This document shows positions 1-8,013 of a stretch of DNA of 64,000 nt, one piece after another. Under the pieces are notes generated by a model. It searched no databases. It saw nothing but the letters and a program-made list of their open reading frames with translations, and was not told the DNA's origin. How positions within the stretch are numbered: position 1 is the first letter of the stretch; each line of letters opens with the position of its first letter. The translations under genes were made by a program, and so were the position numbers. Source of the stretch: Mesobacillus campisalis (GTDB lineage Bacteria; Bacillota; Bacilli; Bacillales; Cytobacillaceae); assembly GCF_000986785.1 (NCBI RefSeq), contig NZ_LAYY01000005.1, positions 168,184 to 232,183 of the forward strand. The letters run 5' to 3'.

Positions 1-1175
1 TCCGTGATTACATCTGGTAAATCATGCACGTCAATCATCGAATTGCTAATGATGACTAATCTTTCAATTAAGTTTTCAAGCTGGCGTACATTACCAGGCC
101 AGGAATAGTGTGTGAGCAAGTACAGGCATTCCTCGGAAATGACTTTGTTTTCATTGTATTTTTGGTTGAATTTATTCAAAAAATTGTAGGTCAGAGGGAC
201 GATGTCTTCTCTTCTTTCGCGCAGAGGCGGCAGGAGGATATCAATCACATTTAAACGATAAAATAAATCCTCTCTGAATGCTTTGTTTTTAATCATGGAT
301 TCCAGGTTTTGATTCGTCGCTGCAATGATCCGCACATCCACTTTTTTTACTTCGCTGCTTCCGACAGGAATGAACTGTTTTTCCTGGATAAGCTGAAGGA
401 GTTTTGCCTGTATGGAAAGAGGCATTTCCCCGATTTCGTCGAGGAATATAGTACCTCCATTTGCCGCTTCAATTAACCCCTGCTTTCCAGACTTATTTGC
501 ACCGGTAAAGGCGCCTTTTGCATAGCCGAAAAGTTCGGACTCCAATAGTTCCTCTGGAATGGCCGCGCAGTTGATGGCGAGAAAGGGGCGATTTCGCCGA
601 TTGCTGACTTTGTGGATATATTGGGACAATGCCCCTTTTCCTGTACCGGATTCCCCGAGGATGAGGATATTCGAATCTGTAGGTGCTACCTTTTTGCAGA
701 GCTCCAGAATTTTTTTGATTTTGCTGCTGTTGGTGACGATACTTTTTTCTTCCTCACTCTGCTGAGTCAGATTTGACTCGCTTTTTTCGTTTCCTGCATT
801 GAATACTTTCATTTTTTGGCTTTGGGTCGAGGTAATCACAACAAGTTCAATTTCATTCTTATTATTCAATATAGGAATGGCAGTTGTCAGGAGTTCCATA
901 CCGATGTATGTTTGCTGCTTCATATAGCAAGGCTGTTTCCTTCGATACACTTCTGGAACAATCGAGGGTTTCCAATATCCTTTTTCAAAGAGCTCCAGGT
1001 TGTATTTGCCGATTACATCACTGGGCTTAAGACCGTAATGCCTTTCACACACCTTATTTACATATACAATCCGCGCTTCCCCGTCTAAAACAAAAATCTC
1101 ATCCGAAGAATAGTCAAGAATCTTTAATAGAGTTTCAAGTGTCATTTCCACATTCCCTGTGGGATTTGGAATCAT
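1..1175 (-). CDS. sigma-54-dependent PAS/AAA+ transcriptional activator (3' end beyond window)
   Basis: Read on the minus strand from an ATG at 1175, preceded by an AGGGGG ribosome-binding site, and open to the window edge, so the C-terminal DNA-binding domain is not visible. About 391 codons are present. Residues ~10-115 look like a PAS sensor domain. Residues ~145 onward are a sigma-54 AAA+ domain with Walker A GESGTGKG (~174), the sigma-54 contact loop GAFTGA (~221), Walker B GTIFLDEIGE and a WPGNVRQLEN motif. The family opens sigma-54 promoters by ATP hydrolysis. It is divergent from an operon with a sigma-54 promoter and is therefore its likely activator; the inducer sensed by the PAS domain is inferred to be carnitine or a breakdown product. 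Confidence 0.93.
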   Translation of the reverse strand, partial: MIPNPTGNVEMTLETLLKILDYSSDEIFVLDGEARIVYVNKVCERHYGLKPSDVIGKYNLELFEKGYWKPSIVPEVYRRKQPCYMKQQTYIGMELLTTAIPILNNKNEIELVVITSTQSQKMKVFNAGNEKSESNLTQQSEEEKSIVTNSSKIKKILELCKKVAPTDSNILILGESGTGKGALSQYIHKVSNRRNRPFLAINCAAIPEELLESELFGYAKGAFTGANKSGKQGLIEAANGGTIFLDEIGEMPLSIQAKLLQLIQEKQFIPVGSSEVKKVDVRIIAATNQNLESMIKNKAFREDLFYRLNVIDILLPPLRERREDIVPLTYNFLNKFNQKYNENKVISEECLYLLTHYSWPGNVRQLENLIERLVIISNSMIDVHDLPDVIT

Positions 1176-1203
1176 CAGGTGCAGCCCCCTAACATAGGAT
1201 AGT

Positions 1204-1251
1204 GAGTCATTTTTGACTTTAAGTCTTAGTTATTCGAGTCCATTTTAACTC
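1204..1251. promoter_or_regulatory. candidate upstream activating sites for the sigma-54 activator
   Basis: Two related 16-bp imperfect palindromes, GAGTCATTTTTGACTT (1204-1219) and GAGTCCATTTTAACTC (1236-1251), lie 32 bp apart, about three helical turns, and roughly 65-110 bp upstream of the -24/-12 promoter. This is the usual geometry for dimeric binding sites of a sigma-54 enhancer-binding protein. The assignment is inferred from position and symmetry. Confidence 0.5.
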
Positions 1252-1313
1252 AAATTGATGGATATTTCAGTGAATTTTAAATCTTTTTGCCAACTTTCAA
1301 GGGTTTAACACTT

Positions 1314-1332
1314 TTGGCACAGTACTTGCATT
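1314..1332 (+). promoter_or_regulatory. sigma-54 (-24/-12) promoter
   Basis: TTGGCAC at 1314-1320, a 5-nt spacer, then TTGCATT at 1326-1332 matches the sigma-54 consensus TTGGCAC-N5-TTGCA exactly. It sits 38 bp before the reductase start at 1370, so transcription should begin near 1340-1345. The adjacent divergent gene encodes the cognate type of activator. Confidence 0.9.
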
Positions 1333-1369
1333 AGAAAGGATGTATGGAAAATTAAAAGGAGGTTTCGTA

Positions 1370-2386
1370 ATGGAGCATCGCAATCTTTCCGATTTCATCA
1401 TTATCGGGGGAGGCCCGGTCGGGTTATTTACTGCTTTTTATGGAGGGATGCGCCAGGCATCAGTGAAAATCATTGAAAGCCTTCCGCAGTTGGGCGGACA
1501 ATTATCAGCACTGTATCCGGAAAAATATATTTATGACATTGCTGGTTTTCCAAAAATCAGGGCCCAGGAGCTAGTGGATAATCTGCTTAGACAAATGGGT
1601 CAGTTTCAACCGGAAATTTGCCTGGAAGAGTCTGTTGAAACTATCGTCCGAAAACATGATCAAACATTTGCCGTCACCACCAATAAAGGTACCCATCATG
1701 CAAGAGCGGTGATTATTACGGCAGGGAATGGCGCCTTTCAGCCGCGAAAGTTAAATATTGAAGGTGAAGAAAGGTTTGAGAAAGCCAATCTCCACTATTT
1801 TGTTCAAGATATAAACCAGTTTGCCGGTAAAAGGGTGGCCATTTTCGGCGGGGGAGATTCAGCTGTTGATTGGGCCCTCATGCTTGAGCCAATTGCGGAA
1901 AAAGTAACGCTCATTCATAGAAGGGAGAAATTCAGGGCCCATGAGCACAGTGTCAACCAGCTTGAAAGTTCAAAGGTAGAAGTTTTAACTCCGTATGTGC
2001 CAGTTAAGCTAGCCGGAAAAGAAGAGATCGAGAAAGTGATTGTAAAAGACACTAAGAGCGGGGAGCCGATGGCAATTGAAATCGATCACGTTCTGGTTAA
2101 TTTCGGATTTGTCTCTTCACTCGGTCCCATTAAGGATTGGGGCCTGGAAATAGAAAAAAACTCTATTTTGGTCAACTCCAAAATGGAGACAAGCATTCAG
2201 GGGATTTATGCCGCGGGAGACATCTGCACCTATGACGGGAAAGTGAAGCTTATTGCCAGCGGTTTTGGTGAGGCGCCGACAGCTGTGAGCAATGCCAAGG
2301 CATACATTCACCCAGGTTCAAAAGTACAGCCGCTTCACAGTACCAGTATTATGGGCGAGAAGGAAAAGGCAACCTCTGCCACCTAA
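1370..2386 (+). CDS. ferredoxin/flavodoxin-NADP+ reductase-like flavoprotein (YumC type)
   Basis: 338 aa. ATG at 1370 follows AAAGGAGG with a 7-nt gap; the ORF extends 10 codons upstream but that start lacks a ribosome-binding site. FAD motif GGGPVG lies near the N-terminus, a nucleotide-binding GGGDSAVDW near residue 170, and a C-terminal [13 protein letters not shown] flavin motif. The CxxC redox pair of thioredoxin reductases is missing, which is typical of the YumC class of ferredoxin-NADP reductases. As first gene of the operon it probably feeds electrons to the Rieske oxygenase encoded next, most likely through a ferredoxin encoded elsewhere since none is in the operon. Characterised carnitine monooxygenases use a different, FMN/[2Fe-2S] reductase (CntB). 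Confidence 0.85.
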   Translation: MEHRNLSDFIIIGGGPVGLFTAFYGGMRQASVKIIESLPQLGGQLSALYPEKYIYDIAGFPKIRAQELVDNLLRQMGQFQPEICLEESVETIVRKHDQTFAVTTNKGTHHARAVIITAGNGAFQPRKLNIEGEERFEKANLHYFVQDINQFAGKRVAIFGGGDSAVDWALMLEPIAEKVTLIHRREKFRAHEHSVNQLESSKVEVLTPYVPVKLAGKEEIEKVIVKDTKSGEPMAIEIDHVLVNFGFVSSLGPIKDWGLEIEKNSILVNSKMETSIQGIYAAGDICTYDGKVKLIASGFGEAPTAVSNAKAYIHPGSKVQPLHSTSIMGEKEKATSAT

Positions 2387-2445
2387 CAGATAAAGTGACT
2401 AGGAAAATTCAAAAAAATGAACGGGATACCAAGGAGGAAACTGAG

Positions 2446-3528
2446 ATGACTTATAATAAAGTGCAAAACGCAACGAATCGTACATTTGAAAGAACGTTAA
2501 CCTATGACAAATACACAGATCCCAAAGTGTTGGAAAAAGAGATGGAAATGGTCTTTGCAAAATCATGGCAGCTTGTCGGCCATGTCAGCCAGGTGGAGAA
2601 AGTCGGAGATTTCTTTACTGCAGAGGTGGCAGGAGAGCCGATTATTGTGAACCGCGGCAAAGATGAAGTGGTACGTGCCTTTTATAATGTCTGTCCTCAC
2701 CGGGCGACAAAGCTTGAAAAAAACAGTGCCGGCAATAAGAAAATCCTCCAGTGTTCCTATCATGGCTGGACATTCAAGCTTGATGGGCAGCTGAATAAAG
2801 CACCTAACTTCCGCGGTGAAGATGAAAACTGCGTGAAGGATGCCTGTCTGCGTTCTGTCAGGATGGAAATTTTGGAGTCGCTTATTTTCGTGAACCTGGA
2901 TGATGATGCCAAGCCTTTAAGTGAATCCTATGGCGATTTCTTCGAGCGGCTGGGAAAGAATCCTTTCTTAAGTGAACTAAAAAGAACCCATCAGAAAACT
3001 CGTACCTTCAAGGCCAACTGGAAGGCGTTCATGGATAACTATTTGGAATGTGACCATTGTCATGTGGCTCATCCAAGCTTCGTCGCAGCACTTGACATGA
3101 ATGATTATCAAATCATTACTTGTGAAAATTATTCGATTCAAGGCACGGTTGTCAAACCGGACAAAAAATACGGAACAGTAAATTTGAATGAAGCGGAAAT
3201 GCAGGGAGGGCAATTTTATTGGCTGTGGCCGAATTTAATGTTAACGATTTATCCTGGTCCGGGCAACATGGCCTCCATTCAGATCGTCCCGATTGATCAT
3301 GAAACATCCATGGCTGTTTACACCTATTATTTCCGTGATGAGAACTTGTCCCAGGCGGAAAAAGACTTAATGGAATTTGCCGAACAGGTTCGCTCGGAGG
3401 ATATCGAGCTTGTGGAATTGGAGCAGATTGGGTTCCGTTCACGTGCATTCAATAAAGGCCGATATTCATCCTCGGAAAAAGCGATTGTTCAATTTCATGA
3501 AATGGTATTGGAGGCCCTAAATGAATAA
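2446..3528 (+). CDS. cntA: Rieske-type oxygenase, probable carnitine monooxygenase subunit CntA
   Basis: 360 aa from ATG 2446, which follows AAGGAGG with an 8-nt gap; a longer in-frame start at 2395 lacks one. Rieske [2Fe-2S] ligands are C83-x-H85 and C103-x2-H106. The mononuclear iron site reads E201-x2-H204-x4-H209 with D319 as likely third ligand. The residue bridging the two metal centres in ring-hydroxylating oxygenases is normally Asp; Glu here is the feature described for CntA (E205). CntA oxidises L-carnitine to trimethylamine and malic semialdehyde. The following aldehyde dehydrogenase and malate-type dehydrogenase match those products better than glycine-betaine demethylation (GbcA), the main alternative. 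The 3' end overlaps the next gene by 8 nt. Confidence 0.75.
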   Translation: MTYNKVQNATNRTFERTLTYDKYTDPKVLEKEMEMVFAKSWQLVGHVSQVEKVGDFFTAEVAGEPIIVNRGKDEVVRAFYNVCPHRATKLEKNSAGNKKILQCSYHGWTFKLDGQLNKAPNFRGEDENCVKDACLRSVRMEILESLIFVNLDDDAKPLSESYGDFFERLGKNPFLSELKRTHQKTRTFKANWKAFMDNYLECDHCHVAHPSFVAALDMNDYQIITCENYSIQGTVVKPDKKYGTVNLNEAEMQGGQFYWLWPNLMLTIYPGPGNMASIQIVPIDHETSMAVYTYYFRDENLSQAEKDLMEFAEQVRSEDIELVELEQIGFRSRAFNKGRYSSSEKAIVQFHEMVLEALNE

Positions 3529-4969
3529 TCAAACTGAAGTTCAATCTGTGAGGAAGTACCTGGTCATTGATGGGGAAAAAATCAAAACCGATAACTACGC
3601 GCCGTTATACTCCCCTTATTCAGGAGAAGAAATTGCCCAGATCGCCATGGCGGATAAAGCCCAGACTCAAAGGGCCATTGATGCTGCCTATCAAGCACGC
3701 AGCGTGATGGCAAAGATGCCGGCGTTTAGGAGAGCAGAAATACTTGAAAAAGTCGTTTCGCTTTTAACGGAAAAAGCGGATCAAGCTGCCGAAATCATTA
3801 CGCGCGAGTCCGCAAAACCCATCATGTTCTCAAAAGCAGAAGTTTCAAGAACGATTGAAACCTATAAATTCGCGGCAGAGGAAGCGAAGCGCATTCATGG
3901 GGAGACAATCCCGTTTGATGCGGCGTCAGGCGGTATTGGCCGGGTTGGCTACACCTTAAGAGAGCCAATCGGTGTCATCGGAGCCATCACCCCTTTTAAT
4001 TTCCCAATGAATCTGGTTGCCCATAAGGTAGGGCCAGCCGTGGCGGCAGGGAACACCATTGTCTTAAAGCCAGCATCGCAAACACCGCTTTCGGCATTGT
4101 TTATCGCTGAACTTTTCGAAGAGGCGGGCCTTCCGCCGGGTGCCTTGAATGTCGTGACAGGACCGGGAAGCATAGTGGGAGAAGAACTGGTCCGCAATGA
4201 CCGGGTAAGCATGATCACCTTTACAGGCAGTCCCGAGGTAGGGATTGGCATCCGCAACCGGGCAGGATTAAAGAAAACGACTTTAGAACTTGGCTCCAAC
4301 TCCGCCCTGATTATTGATAAAGATGCCGATGTCGATTCAATCATTGACCGCTGTATCATGGGGGCCTTTTCCAACCAGGGCCAGGTTTGCATCTCGCTTC
4401 AGAGAATTTACGCGCATGAAGAGATTTATGAGGATTTTACAAAGAAATTCACCGAAGCGGCAAAACAGTTGAAGGTCGGTGACCCGCTCAATCCCGATAC
4501 GTATATATCATCCATGATTTCAAAGGGAGAAGCTGACCGGGTGATGGGCTGGATTGAGGAAACCAACAGCCGCAATGCCGACATTGCGACTGGCGGGAAA
4601 ATCCGGAACGGTGTTCTTGAGCCTACGATCATTACCAATGCTGAACCTGACTTGAGCGTTTGCCGCCAGGAAGCCTTTGCCCCTGTTGTGGTGGTAAACA
4701 AGTTCAATGCCATGGAAGAGGCGGTGAAACAAGTGAATGATTCCCGTTTCGGCCTCCAGGCTGGAATCTACACAAATAATGTGAGACATGCCCTGTACGC
4801 CGCGCGGGAATTGCACGTGGGCGGTGTCATCATAAATGACGTTCCCACCTACCGGGTCGACCATATGCCATATGGCGGCGTGAAGGAAAGCGGAACCGGG
4901 CGCGAAGGAATCAAATATGCGATTGAGGAAATGACAGAAATGAAGTTAATCGTTTGGAACCAAAACTAA
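3521..4969 (+). CDS. NAD(P)+-dependent aldehyde dehydrogenase, probable malic semialdehyde dehydrogenase
   Basis: 482 aa, full ALDH-superfamily length. ATG 3521 lies inside the end of the oxygenase gene with GGAGG upstream, so the two are translationally coupled. Visible motifs are PFNFPMNLVAHK (cofactor loop), FTGSPEVG, the general-base region LELGSN, the catalytic cysteine in NQGQVCIS (~residue 290) and PYGGVKESGTGREG near the C-terminus. By operon logic it oxidises malic semialdehyde from carnitine cleavage to malate. The family assignment is certain; the substrate is inferred from context. Confidence 0.88.
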   Translation: MNNQTEVQSVRKYLVIDGEKIKTDNYAPLYSPYSGEEIAQIAMADKAQTQRAIDAAYQARSVMAKMPAFRRAEILEKVVSLLTEKADQAAEIITRESAKPIMFSKAEVSRTIETYKFAAEEAKRIHGETIPFDAASGGIGRVGYTLREPIGVIGAITPFNFPMNLVAHKVGPAVAAGNTIVLKPASQTPLSALFIAELFEEAGLPPGALNVVTGPGSIVGEELVRNDRVSMITFTGSPEVGIGIRNRAGLKKTTLELGSNSALIIDKDADVDSIIDRCIMGAFSNQGQVCISLQRIYAHEEIYEDFTKKFTEAAKQLKVGDPLNPDTYISSMISKGEADRVMGWIEETNSRNADIATGGKIRNGVLEPTIITNAEPDLSVCRQEAFAPVVVVNKFNAMEEAVKQVNDSRFGLQAGIYTNNVRHALYAARELHVGGVIINDVPTYRVDHMPYGGVKESGTGREGIKYAIEEMTEMKLIVWNQN

Positions 4970-4987
4970 TTTTAAAAGGAGATTTAT

Positions 4988-6079
4988 GTGAAAACATATA
5001 AGATTGCTGTTATTGCAGGAGATGGAATTGGCCCTGAGGTCATTGATGCGGGGATTGAAGTGTTAAAAAAAGCAGCAGCCCTTGATTCCACCTTCCAGTT
5101 TCAATTCACCTACTTTCCGTGGGGCTGTGAGTTCTATACGAAACACGGAAAAATGATGGATGAGAATGGCATCGACCAGCTGAAAGAGTTTGATGCGATT
5201 TATTTGGGGGCAGTCGGGTTCCCCGGCGTCCCTGACCATATCTCATTATGGGATCTTCTGTTAAGGATCCGAAAAGAGTTTGATCAATATGTCAACATTC
5301 GGCCTGTACGATTGCTTAAAGGGGCGAAAACTTCTTTAATGGATGTAAAACGCGAAGACATCAATATGCTATTTATCAGGGAAAATAGTGAGGGTGAATA
5401 TTCTGGAGCCGGTGAATGGCTGTTTAAAGGACGGGAAAACGAAGTTGTCATGCAAAACAGTGTGTTCTCGCGGAAAGGAACCGAAAGGATTATACGGTAT
5501 GCATTTGAAACTGCCAAAAATCAGAAAAGGTCCCTGACGAGCATATCGAAAGCCAATGCTCTAAACTATTCCATGGTATTCTGGGATCAGGTTTTCGAGG
5601 AAGTCAGTGCCGAATATCCTGAGGTGGAAACATCCTCCTATCTTGTCGATGCGGCCGCCATGCTGATGATCAAGGACCCAAAAAGGTTTGAAGTGGTGGT
5701 AACCTCGAACTTGTTTGGAGATATATTAACAGACTTGGGTGCTGCTATCGCCGGCGGAATTGGGCTTGCAGCCGGGGCAAATATCAATCCTGAAAGGAAC
5801 TATCCATCGATGTTCGAGCCCATACACGGCTCCGCCCCTGATATCGCAGGCAAGGGAATCGCGAATCCGCTTGCGGCCATTTGGTCAGCCAGTCAAATGC
5901 TCGATTTCTTTGGCTATGAATCTTATGGAAAAGAAGTGCTGAACGCAATAGAAGAGCTGTTGACAGAGGGTCAGGTTCTCACTCCGGATATGGGTGGAAC
6001 TGCTTCCACACAGGAAGTAGCAGAAAGAATAGTAGAAATAATGGATTCCCGGATCGCATCGGGCAAATTGCACGTGTAA
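4988..6079 (+). CDS. D-malate / tartrate dehydrogenase (decarboxylating)
   Basis: 363 aa, isocitrate/isopropylmalate dehydrogenase superfamily. Start is GTG 4988 after AAAAGGAG; an overlapping ATG at 4986 runs straight into a stop. AGDGIGPEV at the N-terminus, the loop GAVGFPGVPDHISLW characteristic of tartrate/D-malate dehydrogenases rather than LeuB, the metal-binding NLFGDILTDLGA and FEPIHGSAPDIAGKG are visible. The family oxidises and decarboxylates D-malate to pyruvate with NAD+. It closes the predicted route carnitine to malic semialdehyde to malate to pyruvate. Similar gene sets accompany cntAB in Acinetobacter. Confidence 0.85.
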   Translation: MKTYKIAVIAGDGIGPEVIDAGIEVLKKAAALDSTFQFQFTYFPWGCEFYTKHGKMMDENGIDQLKEFDAIYLGAVGFPGVPDHISLWDLLLRIRKEFDQYVNIRPVRLLKGAKTSLMDVKREDINMLFIRENSEGEYSGAGEWLFKGRENEVVMQNSVFSRKGTERIIRYAFETAKNQKRSLTSISKANALNYSMVFWDQVFEEVSAEYPEVETSSYLVDAAAMLMIKDPKRFEVVVTSNLFGDILTDLGAAIAGGIGLAAGANINPERNYPSMFEPIHGSAPDIAGKGIANPLAAIWSASQMLDFFGYESYGKEVLNAIEELLTEGQVLTPDMGGTASTQEVAERIVEIMDSRIASGKLHV

Positions 6080-6088
6080 AAGTCTTCG

Positions 6089-6125
6089 ATATCATAGGAA
6101 GAACCACATTTTCTTCCTATGATAT
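6089..6125 (+). terminator. 15-bp stem-loop between dehydrogenase and BCCT genes (attenuator or partial terminator)
   Basis: Perfect inverted repeat: arms 6089-6103 (ATATCATAGGAAGAA) and 6111-6125 with a 7-nt loop, 10 bp after the stop codon. It is followed by AATACTCTTTT rather than a clean U-tract, so it may terminate only partly or protect the 3' end of the upstream message, lowering transporter expression relative to the enzymes. Confidence 0.5.
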
Positions 6126-6140
6126 AATACTCTTTTAAAA

Positions 6141-6154
6141 CGAAACCGCTTACA
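6141..6154. promoter_or_regulatory. candidate CcpA cre site
   Basis: On the minus strand TGTAAGCGGTTTCG fits the cre core TGNAANCGNWNNC, with only the last position off. It lies between the stem-loop and the BCCT ribosome-binding site, where CcpA would act as a roadblock, giving carbon catabolite repression of the transporter. Sequence-only prediction. Confidence 0.5.
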
Positions 6155-6190
6155 CGAAAAATGCACTATTCATATACAAGGAGTGTTGAC

Positions 6191-7723
6191 ATGAACAGTA
6201 AGAGAACAGTATTTTTTTCCTCCTTAGCCATCAGTTTGGCTTTGATCAGCGTTGGAGTATTTGCACCAAAACAAATGGAAAGCTTCTCAAACAATTCCCT
6301 TGAATTCATCTATAATAATCTCGGCTGGTTCATTCTTGCGAGTGTATTTTTCTTCTTCGCCTTTTGCATGTATATTGGACTTTCGAAGTTTGGGCATATC
6401 AGGCTTGGTGATGACAGCGATCGGCCTGAATATAAAACAGCTACCTGGATTGGAATGCTGTTTAGTGCTTCCATTGGCATCAGTCTCGTATTTTGGGGTG
6501 TTGCAGAACCTGTTTCCTATTATATTGATCCCCCTTTTGGAACAGGTTCCTCGGAAGAATCCGCAAAACTTGCCATGCAATTCGTTTATCTGCATTGGGG
6601 AGTCTCTGCTTGGGCGTGTTATGCGGTTGTAGGTGTCTCTTTGGCCTTTTTCCAGTTTCGCAAAAAACTCCCAGCCTCTCTTAGTTCCGTTTTTTATCCC
6701 TTAATCGGTGAAAAGGTTAGAGGTCCTTTCGGCAAAATGATTGATGTGATGGTCATCTTATCGATTGTCATTGGAATCGCGACTTCCCTGGGCTTTGGAA
6801 CATTGCAGGTGAACAGCGGAATGAATTACTTATGGGGAATTCCGGTAAGTTTTTATACCCAAGTGGGAATTATCGTTGTTGTCAGCCTCATTTACATTGG
6901 CTCAACCGTTTCAGGGCTGCAGGGAGCGATGAAGCATCTCTCCAATCTTAATATGCTGCTGGCCTTTGCTTTATTAGGGTTCGTATTGCTTCTTGGGCCA
7001 ACGCAGTCCATTTTAAAAATCTTTATTCAAGGGATAGGAGATTACGCTCAAAATTTTATTGGAATGTCATTTAGGACGGAACCATACAGGGAAGGATCCT
7101 GGATCGCCAGCTGGACGCTGTTTTACTTTGGATGGTGGATTGCATGGGCCCCACTTGTAGGCAGCTTTGTAGCCAGAATATCGAAAGGGAGAACCATAAA
7201 AGAGTTTATGATAGGAGCTATTTTTATCCCTGTCTTAGGGGCGTTCTTCTGGTTTGCCGTTATGGGAGGATCAGCTATAGATCTTATTCAAAACAGCGGC
7301 GAAACAGCTATCGCTGCCGCTGTTTCCACTGATGTTACCTCTGCATTGTTCAAGTTCTTTGACTATTTTCCAATGAGTGTATTTCTAAGTATTTTAGCCA
7401 TGGTATTAGTTCTCGTTTTCTTTATTACTTCTGCAAATTCAGCTGTTTTTGTACTAGGAATGATCAGTGAAAACGGGAATCCAAATCCTTCCCACTCAAC
7501 GAAAATAATATGGGGAATTGTGGTTGGTGCCGTATCCAGTGTACTAATTATGACCGGAGGCTTAGCAGGTTTGCAATCCGCACTAGTTGCTACATCGATA
7601 CCATTATCCGTTTTAATGCTCGTTATGTGTTATTCAACCTATAAAGGGTTGAAGAATGAATGGAAAATTGCGAAGCAGGGGGACGGTTCTCGTGCCTCAA
7701 TTAAGGATGAGCGTTCGGCATGA
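6191..7723 (+). CDS. BCCT-family quaternary ammonium transporter, probable carnitine transporter
   Basis: 510 aa from ATG 6191 after AAGGAGTG; the upstream in-frame ATG 6161 lacks a ribosome-binding site. Twelve hydrophobic segments are expected and the BCCT signature GWWIAWAPLVGSFVARISKGRTIKEF-like stretch is present near residue 320 (GWWIAWAP, ISKGRTIKEF). BCCT carriers import betaine, choline or carnitine. Here it closes an operon for carnitine breakdown, so nutrient uptake is more likely than osmoprotection. The last ~17 codons (KQGDGSRASIKDERSA) are encoded by a copy of the dispersed GGGACGG repeat, so the C-terminal tail is probably an acquired extension. Confidence 0.88.
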   Translation: MNSKRTVFFSSLAISLALISVGVFAPKQMESFSNNSLEFIYNNLGWFILASVFFFFAFCMYIGLSKFGHIRLGDDSDRPEYKTATWIGMLFSASIGISLVFWGVAEPVSYYIDPPFGTGSSEESAKLAMQFVYLHWGVSAWACYAVVGVSLAFFQFRKKLPASLSSVFYPLIGEKVRGPFGKMIDVMVILSIVIGIATSLGFGTLQVNSGMNYLWGIPVSFYTQVGIIVVVSLIYIGSTVSGLQGAMKHLSNLNMLLAFALLGFVLLLGPTQSILKIFIQGIGDYAQNFIGMSFRTEPYREGSWIASWTLFYFGWWIAWAPLVGSFVARISKGRTIKEFMIGAIFIPVLGAFFWFAVMGGSAIDLIQNSGETAIAAAVSTDVTSALFKFFDYFPMSVFLSILAMVLVLVFFITSANSAVFVLGMISENGNPNPSHSTKIIWGIVVGAVSSVLIMTGGLAGLQSALVATSIPLSVLMLVMCYSTYKGLKNEWKIAKQGDGSRASIKDERSA

Positions 7724-7838
7724 ACGGAACGAAATACTTAAGTGGAAAAAGGGGCACAATGGGCAGCGTTAACGGCTCGTTATGCCTTTTTTTTCTGCAA
7801 AACGCCCCTTGTTTCCACTAAAAAACCGTCCCCATGCG
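7672..7838. repeat. dispersed GGGACGG element, copy 1 (split halves)
   Basis: Left half 7672-7699 reads GGGGGACGGTTCTCGTGCCTCA and lies inside the 3' end of the BCCT gene; right half ACCGTCCCCATGCG is at 7824-7838 in opposite orientation. Between them, AGTGGAAAAAGGGGC (7741-7755) pairs imperfectly with GCCCCTTGTTTCCACT (7804-7819). Confidence 0.75.
7761..7794 (+). terminator. intrinsic terminator of the carnitine operon
   Basis: GGCA...TAACG-gct-CGTTA...TGCC hairpin (7762-7786) followed directly by eight T residues (7787-7794), 38 bp after the BCCT stop. Confidence 0.7.
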
Positions 7839-7844
7839 TTTCGT

Positions 7845-7873
7845 TTCACCTTGGTTTTTTTATATGCTAGAAT
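7845..7873 (+). promoter_or_regulatory. candidate sigma-A promoter of the urease operon
   Basis: TTCACC (7845-7850), 17-bp spacer, TAGAAT (7868-7873). The -10 box is a 5/6 match, the -35 box 4/6. It is the best-spaced pair upstream of ureA, about 140 bp before the gene. No GlnR/TnrA box was recognised. Confidence 0.4.
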
Positions 7874-7906
7874 GCAACTGGGGCGGATAAATGGGTGCTG
7901 GGAAGG

Positions 7907-7935
7907 GCATTATATATAATGCTTTTTGTTTTTTT
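7907..7935 (+). promoter_or_regulatory. palindrome plus T-tract in the urease leader
   Basis: GCATTATATATAATGC (7907-7922) is a perfect 16-bp palindrome followed by TTTTTGTTTTTTT. It lies in the predicted 5' leader of ureA and could attenuate transcription or be an operator. No known riboswitch was recognised around it. Confidence 0.35.
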
Positions 7936-8013
7936 CAGTAAAGTGCCAAAAGTCCCCCCTTTTCTCCCCAAAGGGAGTTTTTTTAATAGCAAAAATGAAA
8001 GGAGGTTGAGTCG

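Noticed and set aside
2446..3528. Glycine betaine monooxygenase GbcA as first choice
   Set aside because: Betaine demethylation would not need an aldehyde dehydrogenase plus D-malate dehydrogenase, and no dimethylglycine or sarcosine oxidase genes are present. It is kept as an alternative.
4988..6079. 3-isopropylmalate dehydrogenase (LeuB)
   Set aside because: The VPDHISLW loop is that of tartrate/D-malate dehydrogenases, and no other leucine genes are nearby.
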